DNA of 64,000 bases. It comes from Roseiarcus sp035606915. Its GTDB lineage: Bacteria; Pseudomonadota; Alphaproteobacteria; Rhizobiales; Beijerinckiaceae. The stretch is taken from positions 1 to 64,000 of the forward strand of contig DATNDU010000032.1 of the NCBI GenBank assembly GCA_035606915.1, read 5' to 3'. The notes under the pieces are model-generated. The model was not told where the DNA came from, made no database searches, and saw nothing but the letters and a program-made list of their open reading frames with translations. Made by a program: the position numbers and the translations under genes. This document shows positions 1 through 8,063 of the stretch, in pieces (the first letter of the stretch is position 1; each line of letters begins with the position of its first letter).

Positions 1-325
1 CGAAGGTGGCCTGCGCCTCGACCGGCAGCACCTCCACCGGCCGCGCGTCCTGCCCGAAGCGGTAATCGCGCTGGAAATCGTGCAGCACGCAATTGTGCTC
101 ATGCACCCAGTCGCCGGGCGCGATGTCCTTGGCGGCGAAGCCGATGATCTGGCCGAACTTGCGGATCGGCTGGCCGGCGGCGATCGGGCTCGCCGCCATC
201 TTGTGGCCGCGGGGCACGCGCTCGCGCGCGCTTATGCCCATGGGGGCGCTGCCGATGGGGAATTCCTCGACGGCGATCAGCACATTGTCTTGTGCGTTGA
301 GGCGCAGGGCGCGGGGGGCGGTCAT
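1..325 (-). CDS. Altronate/galactarate dehydratase N-terminal (SAF) domain protein, partial
   Basis: Minus-strand frame begins at an ATG (325-323) and is still open at the left window edge, so only about 108 N-terminal residues are visible. The visible part reads as an UxaA/GarD SAF domain: an LRLNAQDNVLIAV opening, then RVPRGHKMA, then an IGFAAKDIAPGDWVHEHN segment, which carries the conserved VHxHN. Family members dehydrate altronate, galactarate or related sugar acids in the cytoplasm. It starts 13 bp downstream of the stop of a GntR/FCD regulator on the same strand, and an FAH-family dehydratase lies divergently, which supports a sugar-acid pathway. In some species the SAF domain is a separate small subunit, so whether this is a stand-alone protein or a fused enzyme cannot be decided here. 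Confidence 0.8.
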   Translation of the reverse strand, partial: MTAPRALRLNAQDNVLIAVEEFPIGSAPMGISARERVPRGHKMAASPIAAGQPIRKFGQIIGFAAKDIAPGDWVHEHNCVLHDFQRDYRFGQDARPVEVLPVEAQATF

Positions 326-338
326 GAGTAACTCCTGG

Positions 339-1013
339 TCACGGCGCGAAAAGCTCGGGTTTCTCGCGCGCGAGCGCCTCGAAAGTGCGGGAGACGGCGG
401 CGATATGGGCGGTCATGGCGGCGCGCGCGGCGTCGGGGTCGCGCGCCTCGATGGCGGCGAAAATCGTGCGATGTTCGGCAAGCGTCAGTTGCATGCGCCC
501 CGGCGGGGTCATCAACAAACGGCGCGGTCGCTCCAACTGCTGGCGCACGCCGTCGAGGATGTCCTCGCTGCGGCTGAGGCCGAGATGCTGGGTGAGCAGC
601 GCATGAAAGCCGACGTCGAAGATGTAGAAGCTCGCCCGGTCGCCCTCGCGCGCGGCCTCCTCGGCTTCCGCGAGATTGGCGGCGAGGTCGGCGCGCGCCG
701 TCTCGTCGAGCCGATTGGCCGCTTCGGCGGCGATCTCGCCTTCGAGCGCCCGGCGCACGAAAAGATGCTCGCGCACGTCGCCGGCCGAGATCGACGCAAC
801 GAATGAGCCATGCTGCGGCTCGACGCGCACCAGCCGCTCGAAGGCCAGACGGCTGATCGCGGCGGAGACCGGAAATCGCGATACGCCGAGCTTCTCGCAC
901 AGAGCGAGCTTGTCGATCGCCTCGCCCGGCTCCAACTCGCCCGACAAAATCGCTTCCTTCACCGCGTCGTACACTTGCTCGGCCTTACTGTTGACGCGCC
1001 CCGGCATCGTCAT
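339..1013 (-). CDS. GntR family (FadR/FCD subfamily) transcriptional regulator
   Basis: 224 residues, the usual length for FCD regulators. A GntR winged helix-turn-helix occupies about residues 15-72 (LEPGEAIDKLALCEKLGVS, SRFPVSAAISRL, and the wing PQHGSFV). An all-helical FCD ligand domain follows at about 80-215 with its typical metal/ligand histidines (FHALLTQHL, LAEHRTIFAAIEARD, MTAHI). It lies just upstream of the UxaA-like gene and is divergent from the FAH-family gene at 1093, so it probably controls both, repressing them until a sugar acid is bound. The 79-bp divergent gap should hold its operator; I did not see an obvious long palindrome there. Inducer unknown. Confidence 0.88.
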   Translation of the reverse strand: MTMPGRVNSKAEQVYDAVKEAILSGELEPGEAIDKLALCEKLGVSRFPVSAAISRLAFERLVRVEPQHGSFVASISAGDVREHLFVRRALEGEIAAEAANRLDETARADLAANLAEAEEAAREGDRASFYIFDVGFHALLTQHLGLSRSEDILDGVRQQLERPRRLLMTPPGRMQLTLAEHRTIFAAIEARDPDAARAAMTAHIAAVSRTFEALAREKPELFAP

Positions 1014-1092
1014 TCTTACCCTCCCGCTGACATGTTAGAAGCTGACGGCGGCAACGCAAAGCGCTAAATGACGAGAAAAGAGGAATCGCCAG

Positions 1093-2283
1093 ATGCTTTA
1101 TCCCCAAATGCCGGAAGTGGACATCCTGCCGCGCGACGGCTTCGCCGGGGCGCTGGCGGCGCGGGTGCATCGGCCGGACCTCGGCGGCCCCGCGGTGGCG
1201 GCGGTGCGCGCCGAGGGCGTGTTCGATGTGACGCCGACTTTCCCTACGATGCGCGATCTCGCCGAGCAGGCGGCGCCGGCGGCGGCGCTGAAGGCGGCGG
1301 GCGGCGAACGGTTGGGGTCGCTGGCGCAGATTCTCGCCAACACGCCGCCAGACGGGCGCGATTCCAGCAAGCCGTGGCTGCTCGCGCCGGTCGATTTGCA
1401 GGCGATCAAGGCGGCCGGCGTCACCTTCGCATCCTCGATGCTGGAGCGGGTGATCGAGGAGCGCGCGCGCGGCAATCCGGACAGCGCGCAACGCATCCGC
1501 GCCGAGATGGGCCGGCTCATCGGCCACGATCTCAGGGCGCTGAAGCCTGGCTCGGCGGAGGCGGAGCGGCTGAAGGCGGCGCTGATCGCCGAGGGCGCGT
1601 GGTCGCAATATCTGGAAGTCGGCATCGGGCCGGACGCCGAGATATTCACCAAGGCGCAGCCGATGTCGGCGGTCGGTTGCGGCTCCGACGCGGGCTTCCA
1701 CGCCCATTCGCACTGGAACAATCCGGAGCCGGAGGCGGTGCTGATCGTCGCCTCGACCGGCGCGATCGTCGGCGCGACGCTCGGCAACGACGTCAACCTG
1801 CGAGATTTCGAGGGCCGCAGCGCGTTGCTGCTCGGCAAGGCCAAGGACCAGAACGCCAGCGCCGCGCTGGGGCCGTTCCTGCGTTTCTTCGACGCAACGT
1901 TCTCGCTCGACGACGTGCGCGCGATGGAGATTTCGCTGACCATTCAAGGCGAGGACGGCTTTCGCCTCGACGGGCGCTCGTCGATGCGCGAGATCAGCCG
2001 CGATCCCGCCGATCTCGTCGCCCAGCTCATCGGCGTCCATCACGCCTATCCCGACGGCGCCGCGCTCTATCTCGGCACGATGTTCGCGCCGGTGCAGGAC
2101 CGCGACGCGCCGGGGCTCGGCTTCACCCACAAGATCGGCGACGTGACGACGGTCGCCGCCGACAAGCTCGGGGCGCTCGTCAATCGCATGCGCCATGCGC
2201 AGGATTGCGCGCGCTGGGAATTCGGCGCGGCGGCGCTGATGCGCTATCTGGCGGCGCGCGGCGCGTTGCGGCCGGGAAATTGA
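1093..2283 (+). CDS. Fumarylacetoacetate hydrolase family protein, likely 2-keto-3-deoxy-aldonate dehydratase (XylX/AraD1-like)
   Basis: 396 residues. The C-terminal half is an FAH-fold domain with the metal-binding acidic pair in NNPEPE (E212, E214) and the GNDVNLRDFEG signature (D233), followed by LLLGKAKDQNAS. The long N-terminal half (WLLAPVDLQAIKAAGVTFASSMLERVIEE) matches, as I recall them, the FAH-type 2-keto-3-deoxy-D-xylonate or D-arabinonate dehydratases of the Weimberg-type oxidative pentose pathways rather than the short catechol-pathway enzymes. Those convert 2-keto-3-deoxy-pentonate to alpha-ketoglutarate semialdehyde. It faces a GntR/FCD regulator and a UxaA-like gene, which fits aldonate catabolism. 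The exact substrate is inferred. Confidence 0.82.
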   Translation: MLYPQMPEVDILPRDGFAGALAARVHRPDLGGPAVAAVRAEGVFDVTPTFPTMRDLAEQAAPAAALKAAGGERLGSLAQILANTPPDGRDSSKPWLLAPVDLQAIKAAGVTFASSMLERVIEERARGNPDSAQRIRAEMGRLIGHDLRALKPGSAEAERLKAALIAEGAWSQYLEVGIGPDAEIFTKAQPMSAVGCGSDAGFHAHSHWNNPEPEAVLIVASTGAIVGATLGNDVNLRDFEGRSALLLGKAKDQNASAALGPFLRFFDATFSLDDVRAMEISLTIQGEDGFRLDGRSSMREISRDPADLVAQLIGVHHAYPDGAALYLGTMFAPVQDRDAPGLGFTHKIGDVTTVAADKLGALVNRMRHAQDCARWEFGAAALMRYLAARGALRPGN

Positions 2284-2344
2284 TCTCTGTCGTTTCGTCG
2301 CCGCTTTGGCGGGGTAAAGCGCCTTCTCGTCCGTAGGAGGCTCC

Positions 2345-3463
2345 ATGTCCAACGCGCCGAAACGCAATCTCCCCAATCTCGCCACGCTGAGCCTGCCGTT
2401 TCTGTGGCCGGTGGCGGTCGGCGCGGCGATGGCTGAGGAGGGCGCCGAACTCTATGCCAAGAACCTTGCCTGGCTCGGCGAGGAGATCAAGATCAAGGCC
2501 GAACGGCGGCCGAAGCTCGCCACCGCCAACGCCGTCCGCCTCGATCTGCGCACGATGACGCTGCGCGACTACGGAACGCCGGGCGGCGCGCCGACGCTCG
2601 TCGTCGCCCCCTATGCCGGCCACACCGCCGTCATCGCCGATTACGCCAAGGGCCAGAGCCTGATCGAGACGCTGGTCGGCGAAGGCCTCGGGCCTGTCGC
2701 GCTGACCGACTGGAAGTCGGCGACGCCGGACATGAAAGACTTCGACATCGACAATTACCTCGCCGATCTCGTCGTCGCCGTCGATGATCTCGGCGGCCGC
2801 GTCAATCTCATCGGCCTCTGCCAGGGCGGCTGGATTTCGGCGATGCTGGCGGCGCGCTTTCCCGACAAGGTCGGCGCGCTGGTGCTCGCCGGCGCGCCGA
2901 TCGACACCCAGGCCGGCGACGGGCCGCTGAAGCGGATGGTCAACGCCTCGCCGCTGTCGTTCTACGAGAAACTGGTGGCGCTCGGCGGCGGCGTGATGAA
3001 GGGCGCGTTCATGCTGCGCGGCTGGAAGAACATGCACCCGGAGCAGCATTATCTGGCCGAATACGTCGATGTTCTCGAACACCTCGACGATCCCGCCTAC
3101 ATGAAGCGGCGCGAGACCTTCGCCCGCTGGTATGAGAACCCGATCGACCTGCCCGGACGCTGGTACATCCAGGCGATCCGCGATCTGTTCAAGGCCAACC
3201 TGTTGGCGAAGGGCGAGTTCGTCGGCCTCGGCCGGCGGCTGACCCTGAAGGCGATCGACTGCCCGGTCTATCTGCTTGCCGGCGAATCCGACGATATCAC
3301 CACGCGCGAGCAGGTGTTCGCCGCCAAGGCGCTCGTCGGCTCGTCCGATGTCGCCGAGCGTTTGGTCCACGGCGGCCACATCGGCATGTTCATGGGCGCG
3401 CGCACGTTGAAGGAGGCGTGGCCGGAGATCGTGCGCTGGCTGAAGCAGCGGTCGCGCGGCTAG
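2345..3463 (+). CDS. PhaC-like alpha/beta hydrolase (PHA depolymerase/synthase-related)
   Basis: 372 residues. An alpha/beta hydrolase with a cysteine lipase box GLCQGGW (Cys159), a later acid in GESDDITTRE (about D316) and a C-terminal histidine in VHGGHIGMF (about H345), the Cys-Asp-His arrangement of PHA synthases. It lacks the N-terminal domain of true class I synthases and is shorter than them (about 590 residues), so it may be an intracellular PHA depolymerase/thioesterase or a PhaC paralogue. It is preceded by an AGGAGG-type ribosome site at 2335-2340. Its stop overlaps by 4 bp (CTAG) the stop of the convergent phaC, tying the two genes physically. The reaction is not proven by the sequence. 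Confidence 0.75.
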   Translation: MSNAPKRNLPNLATLSLPFLWPVAVGAAMAEEGAELYAKNLAWLGEEIKIKAERRPKLATANAVRLDLRTMTLRDYGTPGGAPTLVVAPYAGHTAVIADYAKGQSLIETLVGEGLGPVALTDWKSATPDMKDFDIDNYLADLVVAVDDLGGRVNLIGLCQGGWISAMLAARFPDKVGALVLAGAPIDTQAGDGPLKRMVNASPLSFYEKLVALGGGVMKGAFMLRGWKNMHPEQHYLAEYVDVLEHLDDPAYMKRRETFARWYENPIDLPGRWYIQAIRDLFKANLLAKGEFVGLGRRLTLKAIDCPVYLLAGESDDITTREQVFAAKALVGSSDVAERLVHGGHIGMFMGARTLKEAWPEIVRWLKQRSRG

Positions 3464-5535
3464 GCCTTCACCCGCACGTATTCGCCCGGCGCATCGCAGA
3501 TCGCTTTAAGCTTGCCGGCGCCGACCTCGCGCGCCGGGACGCGCTGAGGCGCCTGCGCCGCGATCCAGGCGGCCCAGTCCGGCCACCAGGAGCCCGGCGT
3601 CTCCTTGGCCCCGGCGACCCAATCCTCGAAGCCGCCGTCCGACGGACCGTCGCTCCAGAACTGATATTTCGGCTTCTGCGCCGGATTGACGACGCCGGCG
3701 ATATGGCCGGAGCCGGCCATCACGTAGCGCACCGGGCCGCCGAAGGATTTGGCGCCGTTGAACACCGAGCGCGCCGGCGCGATATGGTCCTCGCGCGCCG
3801 CCAGATCGTAGATCGGGATCGTCACCTTGGAGAGGCTGATCGTGCGGCCTTCGATCACCATGCGATCGTTGGTGAGATCGTTCTGCAAATAGCAGTGCCT
3901 GAGATAGAAGCGATGATTGGCGGCCGGCATGCGGGTGGAATCCGAGTTCCACACCAACAGGTCGAACGCCATCGGCTCCTTGCCCTTCAGATAATTGTTG
4001 ACCCAGTACGACCAGATGAGATCGTTGGGCCGCAGCATGTTGAAGGCGTTGGCCATCTGCGCGCCTTCGAGATAGCCGGTCTCGGCCATCTTCTTTTCGG
4101 TCAATCGCAATTGCTCGGCGTCGACGAAGATCTTGAGGTCGCCGGCGTCGGTGAAATCGACTTGCGTGGTGAAGAAAGTGGCGCTGGAGATGCGCTTGTC
4201 GCCGATCTCGGCCATGAAGGCGAGCGTCACCGCGAGCAGCGTGCCGCCGACGCAATAGCCGATCGCCGCGATGTCGTTCTCGCCCGTCGCCGCTTCGATC
4301 GCCTCCAACGCAGCGAAGATTCCCTCGCGCATATAGGCTTCAAAACCCTTGTCGATATGGCGCTCGTCGGGATTGACCCAGGAGACGACGAACACCGTCA
4401 GCCCCTGCGCCACCGCCCAGCGGATGAAGGATTTCTCCGGGTTGAGGTCGAGCACATAAAATTTGTTGATCCACGGCGGCACGATGAGCAGCGGCCGCTT
4501 GTAGACCGTCGGCGTCGAGGGCGCATATTGGATGAGTTCGATGAGTTCGTTGCGGAACACCACCTTGCCGGGAGTGGCGGCGAGATTGACGCCGAGCTTG
4601 AATTTCGCCCCGTCCGCCTGGCGGATGCGCAACTGGCCGCCGCCGGCCTCGATGTCCTCGGCCATCATCTTCATGCCGCGCACAAGGTTCTCGCCGCTCT
4701 CGGCCAGCGTGGTGCGCAACAGTTCCGGGTTGGTGGCGAGAAAGTTGGACGGCGACAGCGCCGACGTCACCTGCTTCATGTAGAACGCCGCCTTCTGGCG
4801 CGTATGCGGATCAAGCTCGTCGGCGCGCTTGACGAGATCGTCGGCCCATTGGGAGGTGAGGATATAGGCTTGTTTGATGAAGTCGAAATAGGGATTGTCG
4901 CGCCATGCGGGATCGGCGAAGCGCTTGTCGCCTGCCTCGGGGGCGATGACGTTGTCGGCCTTCTCGCCGCCGAGCCGCTTCATCGTCGCGCCCCACAGTT
5001 CGAAGAACCTGCTCGACAGCGCCGTCTGCGCCTCCAGCGCCCGGCGCGCGTCGGTCGCATAATATTCGGCGACGCGGCCCAGCGTCGAGATCACCTCGGC
5101 GACCTCCGGTTTCGCCGCTGTCGGCGCCGCCGCGCCGGCCTCGACCGGCTTCAGCATCGCCGCCAGCGCCTTGCCGGCCTCTTCGACGAAGCGGCCGACA
5201 TTGCGCGACAGCTTCTCGAAATCCGGCAGCGGCGTTTCGCGCGGACGCGGCGCCTCGGTGGCCTCTGACGCAGGCGCCCCAGGCGGGACCGGCGGGCTGA
5301 CGACGGGCGCGGCGATGATGGGCGCAGCAACGATGGGCTCGGGGCGGCGCGGCGGCTGACGCTTCGCGACCTTCTTCGTTGGCGTTGCGACCTTCTTCGT
5401 CGGCGTTGCGGCCTGTTGCGCCGGCTTCGCGATCGGCTTCGGCGGCGGCTTTGCGGCGGTGCGCCGCGACGCAGCAGAGGCGGGCCTGGACGCGCCGCGA
5501 CCGCGCCCGCCGGGGCTGCGCGATGGACCGCTCAT
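3460..5535 (-). CDS. phaC: Class I poly(3-hydroxyalkanoate) synthase
   Basis: 691 residues from an ATG at 5535, chosen because AGAGGAAAG lies just upstream; an in-frame start at 5604 would add 23 residues. The PhaC_N region and alpha/beta hydrolase core are intact: lipase-like box GYCVGG with catalytic Cys428, Asp in YDLAAREDHIAP and His in AGSGHIAGV. It polymerises 3-hydroxyacyl-CoA onto PHA granules. The first 110 or so residues are an unusual Ala/Lys/Pro/Arg-rich tail including two tandem TPTKKVA units, resembling histone H1/PhaF-type DNA-binding tails; the rest is of normal class I length. Convergent with the PhaC-like hydrolase. No phaA, phaB or phaR is adjacent. Confidence 0.93.
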   Translation of the reverse strand: MSGPSRSPGGRGRGASRPASAASRRTAAKPPPKPIAKPAQQAATPTKKVATPTKKVAKRQPPRRPEPIVAAPIIAAPVVSPPVPPGAPASEATEAPRPRETPLPDFEKLSRNVGRFVEEAGKALAAMLKPVEAGAAAPTAAKPEVAEVISTLGRVAEYYATDARRALEAQTALSSRFFELWGATMKRLGGEKADNVIAPEAGDKRFADPAWRDNPYFDFIKQAYILTSQWADDLVKRADELDPHTRQKAAFYMKQVTSALSPSNFLATNPELLRTTLAESGENLVRGMKMMAEDIEAGGGQLRIRQADGAKFKLGVNLAATPGKVVFRNELIELIQYAPSTPTVYKRPLLIVPPWINKFYVLDLNPEKSFIRWAVAQGLTVFVVSWVNPDERHIDKGFEAYMREGIFAALEAIEAATGENDIAAIGYCVGGTLLAVTLAFMAEIGDKRISSATFFTTQVDFTDAGDLKIFVDAEQLRLTEKKMAETGYLEGAQMANAFNMLRPNDLIWSYWVNNYLKGKEPMAFDLLVWNSDSTRMPAANHRFYLRHCYLQNDLTNDRMVIEGRTISLSKVTIPIYDLAAREDHIAPARSVFNGAKSFGGPVRYVMAGSGHIAGVVNPAQKPKYQFWSDGPSDGGFEDWVAGAKETPGSWWPDWAAWIAAQAPQRVPAREVGAGKLKAICDAPGEYVRVKA

Positions 5536-5669
5536 GGACTTTCCTCTCATTGTTCGGCGCGCCGCCGATCCCTTTTCCGACATAATAGTCTGCCACCGCT
5601 TCAAGGCGCCAGTGCGCCTTTTGGGGGGCGCGGCCGAAAATCGGGACGGACGTTGCTAAGCTTCGAGGA

Positions 5670-6017
5670 ATGGGCGGCACGATGAGGCGCGCGGCCGGTT
5701 GCATGTTGGTTGTCTTGCTCGCGTTAGCTGCGTCGCCGGCGCGCGCTGACGATTTGCTCGACTCGCTGGGCAAGGCGACGGGTCTGATCGCGCCGCCCGC
5801 CGATCCCCCCGATTTCGTCAAGAATTCACGCCCGAGCGAGGAGCCCGCCGCGATCCCGGTGTTCGCCGCGCCGCAGGAGCCGGGCTCGAAAGTCAAGACG
5901 CCGGCCGAACTCAAGGCGATGGGCGCCGAGCTTGAGCGCGCCTCTGGGGCGCAGGCGACGGGCGGCTCGCAAAAGCGCGTCGCCAGGAAAAAGCACAGGC
6001 CCCGCGCGCAGCCTTGA
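5670..6017 (+). CDS. Small secreted hypothetical protein
   Basis: 115 residues, or 111 if translation starts at the second ATG (5682), which places the arginines directly before the hydrophobic core. A signal peptide is clear (GCMLVVLLALAASPARA, cleavage after ARA). The mature part is low complexity, Pro/Ala-rich, with a basic C-terminus (RVARKKHRPRAQP). I recognise no domain. It is divergent from phaC with about 134 bp between starts. It is a real gene more likely than not because of the signal peptide and alphaproteobacterial codon use; its function is unknown. Confidence 0.6.
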   Translation: MGGTMRRAAGCMLVVLLALAASPARADDLLDSLGKATGLIAPPADPPDFVKNSRPSEEPAAIPVFAAPQEPGSKVKTPAELKAMGAELERASGAQATGGSQKRVARKKHRPRAQP

Positions 6018-6250
6018 GGCGCCGATCCCATTGCGCCGGCGGCGCGCGGTAAGCTCGCAACAACCAATCTTGCGACGGCCGCGACCCCGGCGCGAACGGC
6101 GGCTGGCGGCGAGAAAATGTCGGGCGGCGGGTTCCCCTTCGCCGCGCCAGGTTCTAAAAGGCGCCGGCGCGGAGCAGGGGGCGTTGCGCCTCGAATCGGC
6201 CGCGCGTGAGCCCAGGCGCCGCAGGGCGCCAAAGATGAGGAAACCGGGCG

Positions 6251-7468
6251 ATGTCGGATTTTCACTCGACGCGGCGGCTGCCGCCTTACGTCTTCGAGCA
6301 AGTCAACAAGCTCAAGGCCAAGGCTCGCGCCGGCGGCGCCGACATCATCGATCTCGGCATGGGCAACCCCGATCTCGCCGCCCCCAAGCACGTCCTCGAC
6401 AAGCTGGTCGAGACCGTCGGCAAGCCGCGCACCGACCGCTATTCCGCCTCCAAGGGCATTCCGGGTCTGCGCCGCGCCCAGGCCGGCTATTACGCGCGCC
6501 GCTTCGGCGTGAAGCTCAATCCGGAGACGCAGGTCGTCGCCACTTTGGGCTCGAAGGAAGGCTTCGCCAATATGGCGCAGGCGATCACCGCGCCGGGCGA
6601 CGTCGTGCTGACCCCCAATCCCTCCTATCCCATCCACGCCTTCGGCTTCCTGATGGCTGGCGGCGTCGTGCGCTCGGTGCCGGCGGAGCCCGGCACGCAA
6701 TATTTCTTGGCGCTGGAGCGTGCGATCCAACATTCGATCCCGAAGCCGATCGCGGTCGTCGTCTGCTATCCCTCGAACCCGACGGCGATGGTCGCCTCGC
6801 TCGACTTCTACAAAGACCTCGTCATCTTCGCCAAGAAGCACGAGATCTTCGTGCTGTCGGATCTGGCCTATGGCGAGGTTTATTTCGACGGCGAACCGCC
6901 GCCGTCGGTGTTGCAGGCGCCGGGCGCTTTCGATGTCGCGGTCGAGTTCACCTCGATGTCGAAGACCTTCTCGATGGCTGGTTGGCGCATGGGCTTCGCG
7001 GTCGGCAACGAGCGGCTGCTGGCGGCGCTGGCGCGGGTGAAGTCCTATCTCGACTACGGCGCCTATACGCCGATCCAGGTGGCGGCGGCCGCCGCGCTCA
7101 ACGGGCCGCCGGATTGCATCCACGAGATGCGGGCGACCTACAAGCGCCGCCGCGACGTGATGGTGGAGAGTTTCGCCGCCGCCGGCTGGCCGATAGAATC
7201 GCCGCGCGCCTCGATGTTCGCCTGGACGCCGGTGCCGGAGAAATTCCGTCATCTGGGCTCGCTGGAATTCTCTAAGCTTTTGATTGAGAAGGCGGATGTT
7301 GCCGTGGCGCCGGGCATCGGCTTCGGCGAGCACGGCGACGAATACGTGCGCCTGGCCTTGGTTGAGAACGAGCAGCGCATCCGCCAAGCGGCACGCGGCG
7401 TGCGGCGCTTCTTCGACAACGCCGACGAGATGTTGCACAATGTGGTGCAATTGAGAAAGCCGGCGTGA
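6251..7468 (+). CDS. alaC: Class I/II aminotransferase, alanine transaminase type
   Basis: 405 residues, PLP fold type I. Family marks: substrate-side IIDLGMGNPDL, PSYPIHAF, the Asn motif VCYPSNPTA, the Asp in LSDLAYGEVYFDG, PLP lysine K238 in SMSKTFSMAGWRMGF, and the C-terminal RLALVEN arginine. The pattern fits the AlaC group (glutamate-pyruvate transaminase), often annotated LL-diaminopimelate aminotransferase; in alphaproteobacteria it frequently lies next to homoserine dehydrogenase, which is absent here. The last 4 bases overlap the GTG start of a RelE/ParE-like toxin. The AlaC assignment is by family resemblance. Confidence 0.88.
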   Translation: MSDFHSTRRLPPYVFEQVNKLKAKARAGGADIIDLGMGNPDLAAPKHVLDKLVETVGKPRTDRYSASKGIPGLRRAQAGYYARRFGVKLNPETQVVATLGSKEGFANMAQAITAPGDVVLTPNPSYPIHAFGFLMAGGVVRSVPAEPGTQYFLALERAIQHSIPKPIAVVVCYPSNPTAMVASLDFYKDLVIFAKKHEIFVLSDLAYGEVYFDGEPPPSVLQAPGAFDVAVEFTSMSKTFSMAGWRMGFAVGNERLLAALARVKSYLDYGAYTPIQVAAAAALNGPPDCIHEMRATYKRRRDVMVESFAAAGWPIESPRASMFAWTPVPEKFRHLGSLEFSKLLIEKADVAVAPGIGFGEHGDEYVRLALVENEQRIRQAARGVRRFFDNADEMLHNVVQLRKPA

Positions 7469-7734
7469 GCGACGGGCGCACGATTGTCTATGCGCCCGAG
7501 GCGGCGCGAGAACTCGACGCGCTGGATGCGGTGATGCGAGGGCGAATCGAGAGCGCACTCGCGTCGCTCGCACTCGATCCCCTTGCGCAGCATAACCAGA
7601 TCAAGCGGCTGAAAGGCGATACTGCGCTGCGCTTGCGTGTCGGCGATTGGCGCATCATATTCGACGCGTCACCGAGCGAAATCGTCGTCTTGGCTATAGG
7701 TCATCGCCGGGAAGTGTACCGAGGAGAGGCCTGA
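7465..7734 (+). CDS. RelE/ParE family toxin
   Basis: 89 residues from a GTG that overlaps the end of alaC by 4 bp. It has the compact RelE/ParE layout: an N-terminal strand (TIVYAPEAARELDAL), a helix pair, then IKRLKGDTALRLRVGDWRIIFDASPSEIVVLAIGHRREVYR, with the KRLKG, LRVGDWRIIF and GHRREVYR motifs of mRNA-interferase RelE proteins. It is followed after one base by a small acidic protein that is probably its antitoxin, so the gene order is toxin first. Translation appears coupled to the housekeeping aminotransferase, which is unusual for a toxin. Confidence 0.85.
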   Translation: MSDGRTIVYAPEAARELDALDAVMRGRIESALASLALDPLAQHNQIKRLKGDTALRLRVGDWRIIFDASPSEIVVLAIGHRREVYRGEA

Positions 7735-7735
7735 G

Positions 7736-7942
7736 ATGAACGAGCGGGTTCAGTTTATCGTGTCGCCGGCTGGAGAACGTCTCGCGGTCCTGCCTGAGGC
7801 GGACTATCTGTTGCTGCTTGCCGCGAGCGAAGACGACGAGGGCGAAGCCCGTCCCGAGTTTCTGGAGGAGGTGCGGCGGCGGCGGAACGCGCTCGCCGCG
7901 ACGCGAGCGAAGGACGCCGGGGATTCAGGCTCCATTCGTTGA
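7736..7942 (+). CDS. Putative type II antitoxin (Phd/YefM-like)
   Basis: 68 residues, starting one base after the toxin stop. The N-terminal half (VQFIVSPAGERLAVLPEADYLLLLAA) resembles the beta-strand dimerisation part of Phd/YefM-type antitoxins; the C-terminal half is acidic then basic (EDDEGEARPEFLEEVRRRRNALAATRA), suited to wrapping a basic RelE toxin. Assignment depends mostly on position next to a RelE-like gene and on size; a DNA-binding motif is not obvious. Confidence 0.65.
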   Translation: MNERVQFIVSPAGERLAVLPEADYLLLLAASEDDEGEARPEFLEEVRRRRNALAATRAKDAGDSGSIR

Positions 7943-8063
7943 GGCAGAAGGGGCTTATGCGGACAGCGCGACCCTTCGGAACAATCGATTGATCTTAAGT
8001 AGCCGACCGCTTTTCTGCCGTTGCGTTCAAACTCAACATGAAAGGTAAACCAGAGTCGGCCCC

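Noticed and set aside
4811..7573. A 920-codon minus-strand frame across phaC, the small secreted gene and alaC
   Set aside because: It spans three well-supported genes in the wrong frame; product shows no domain.
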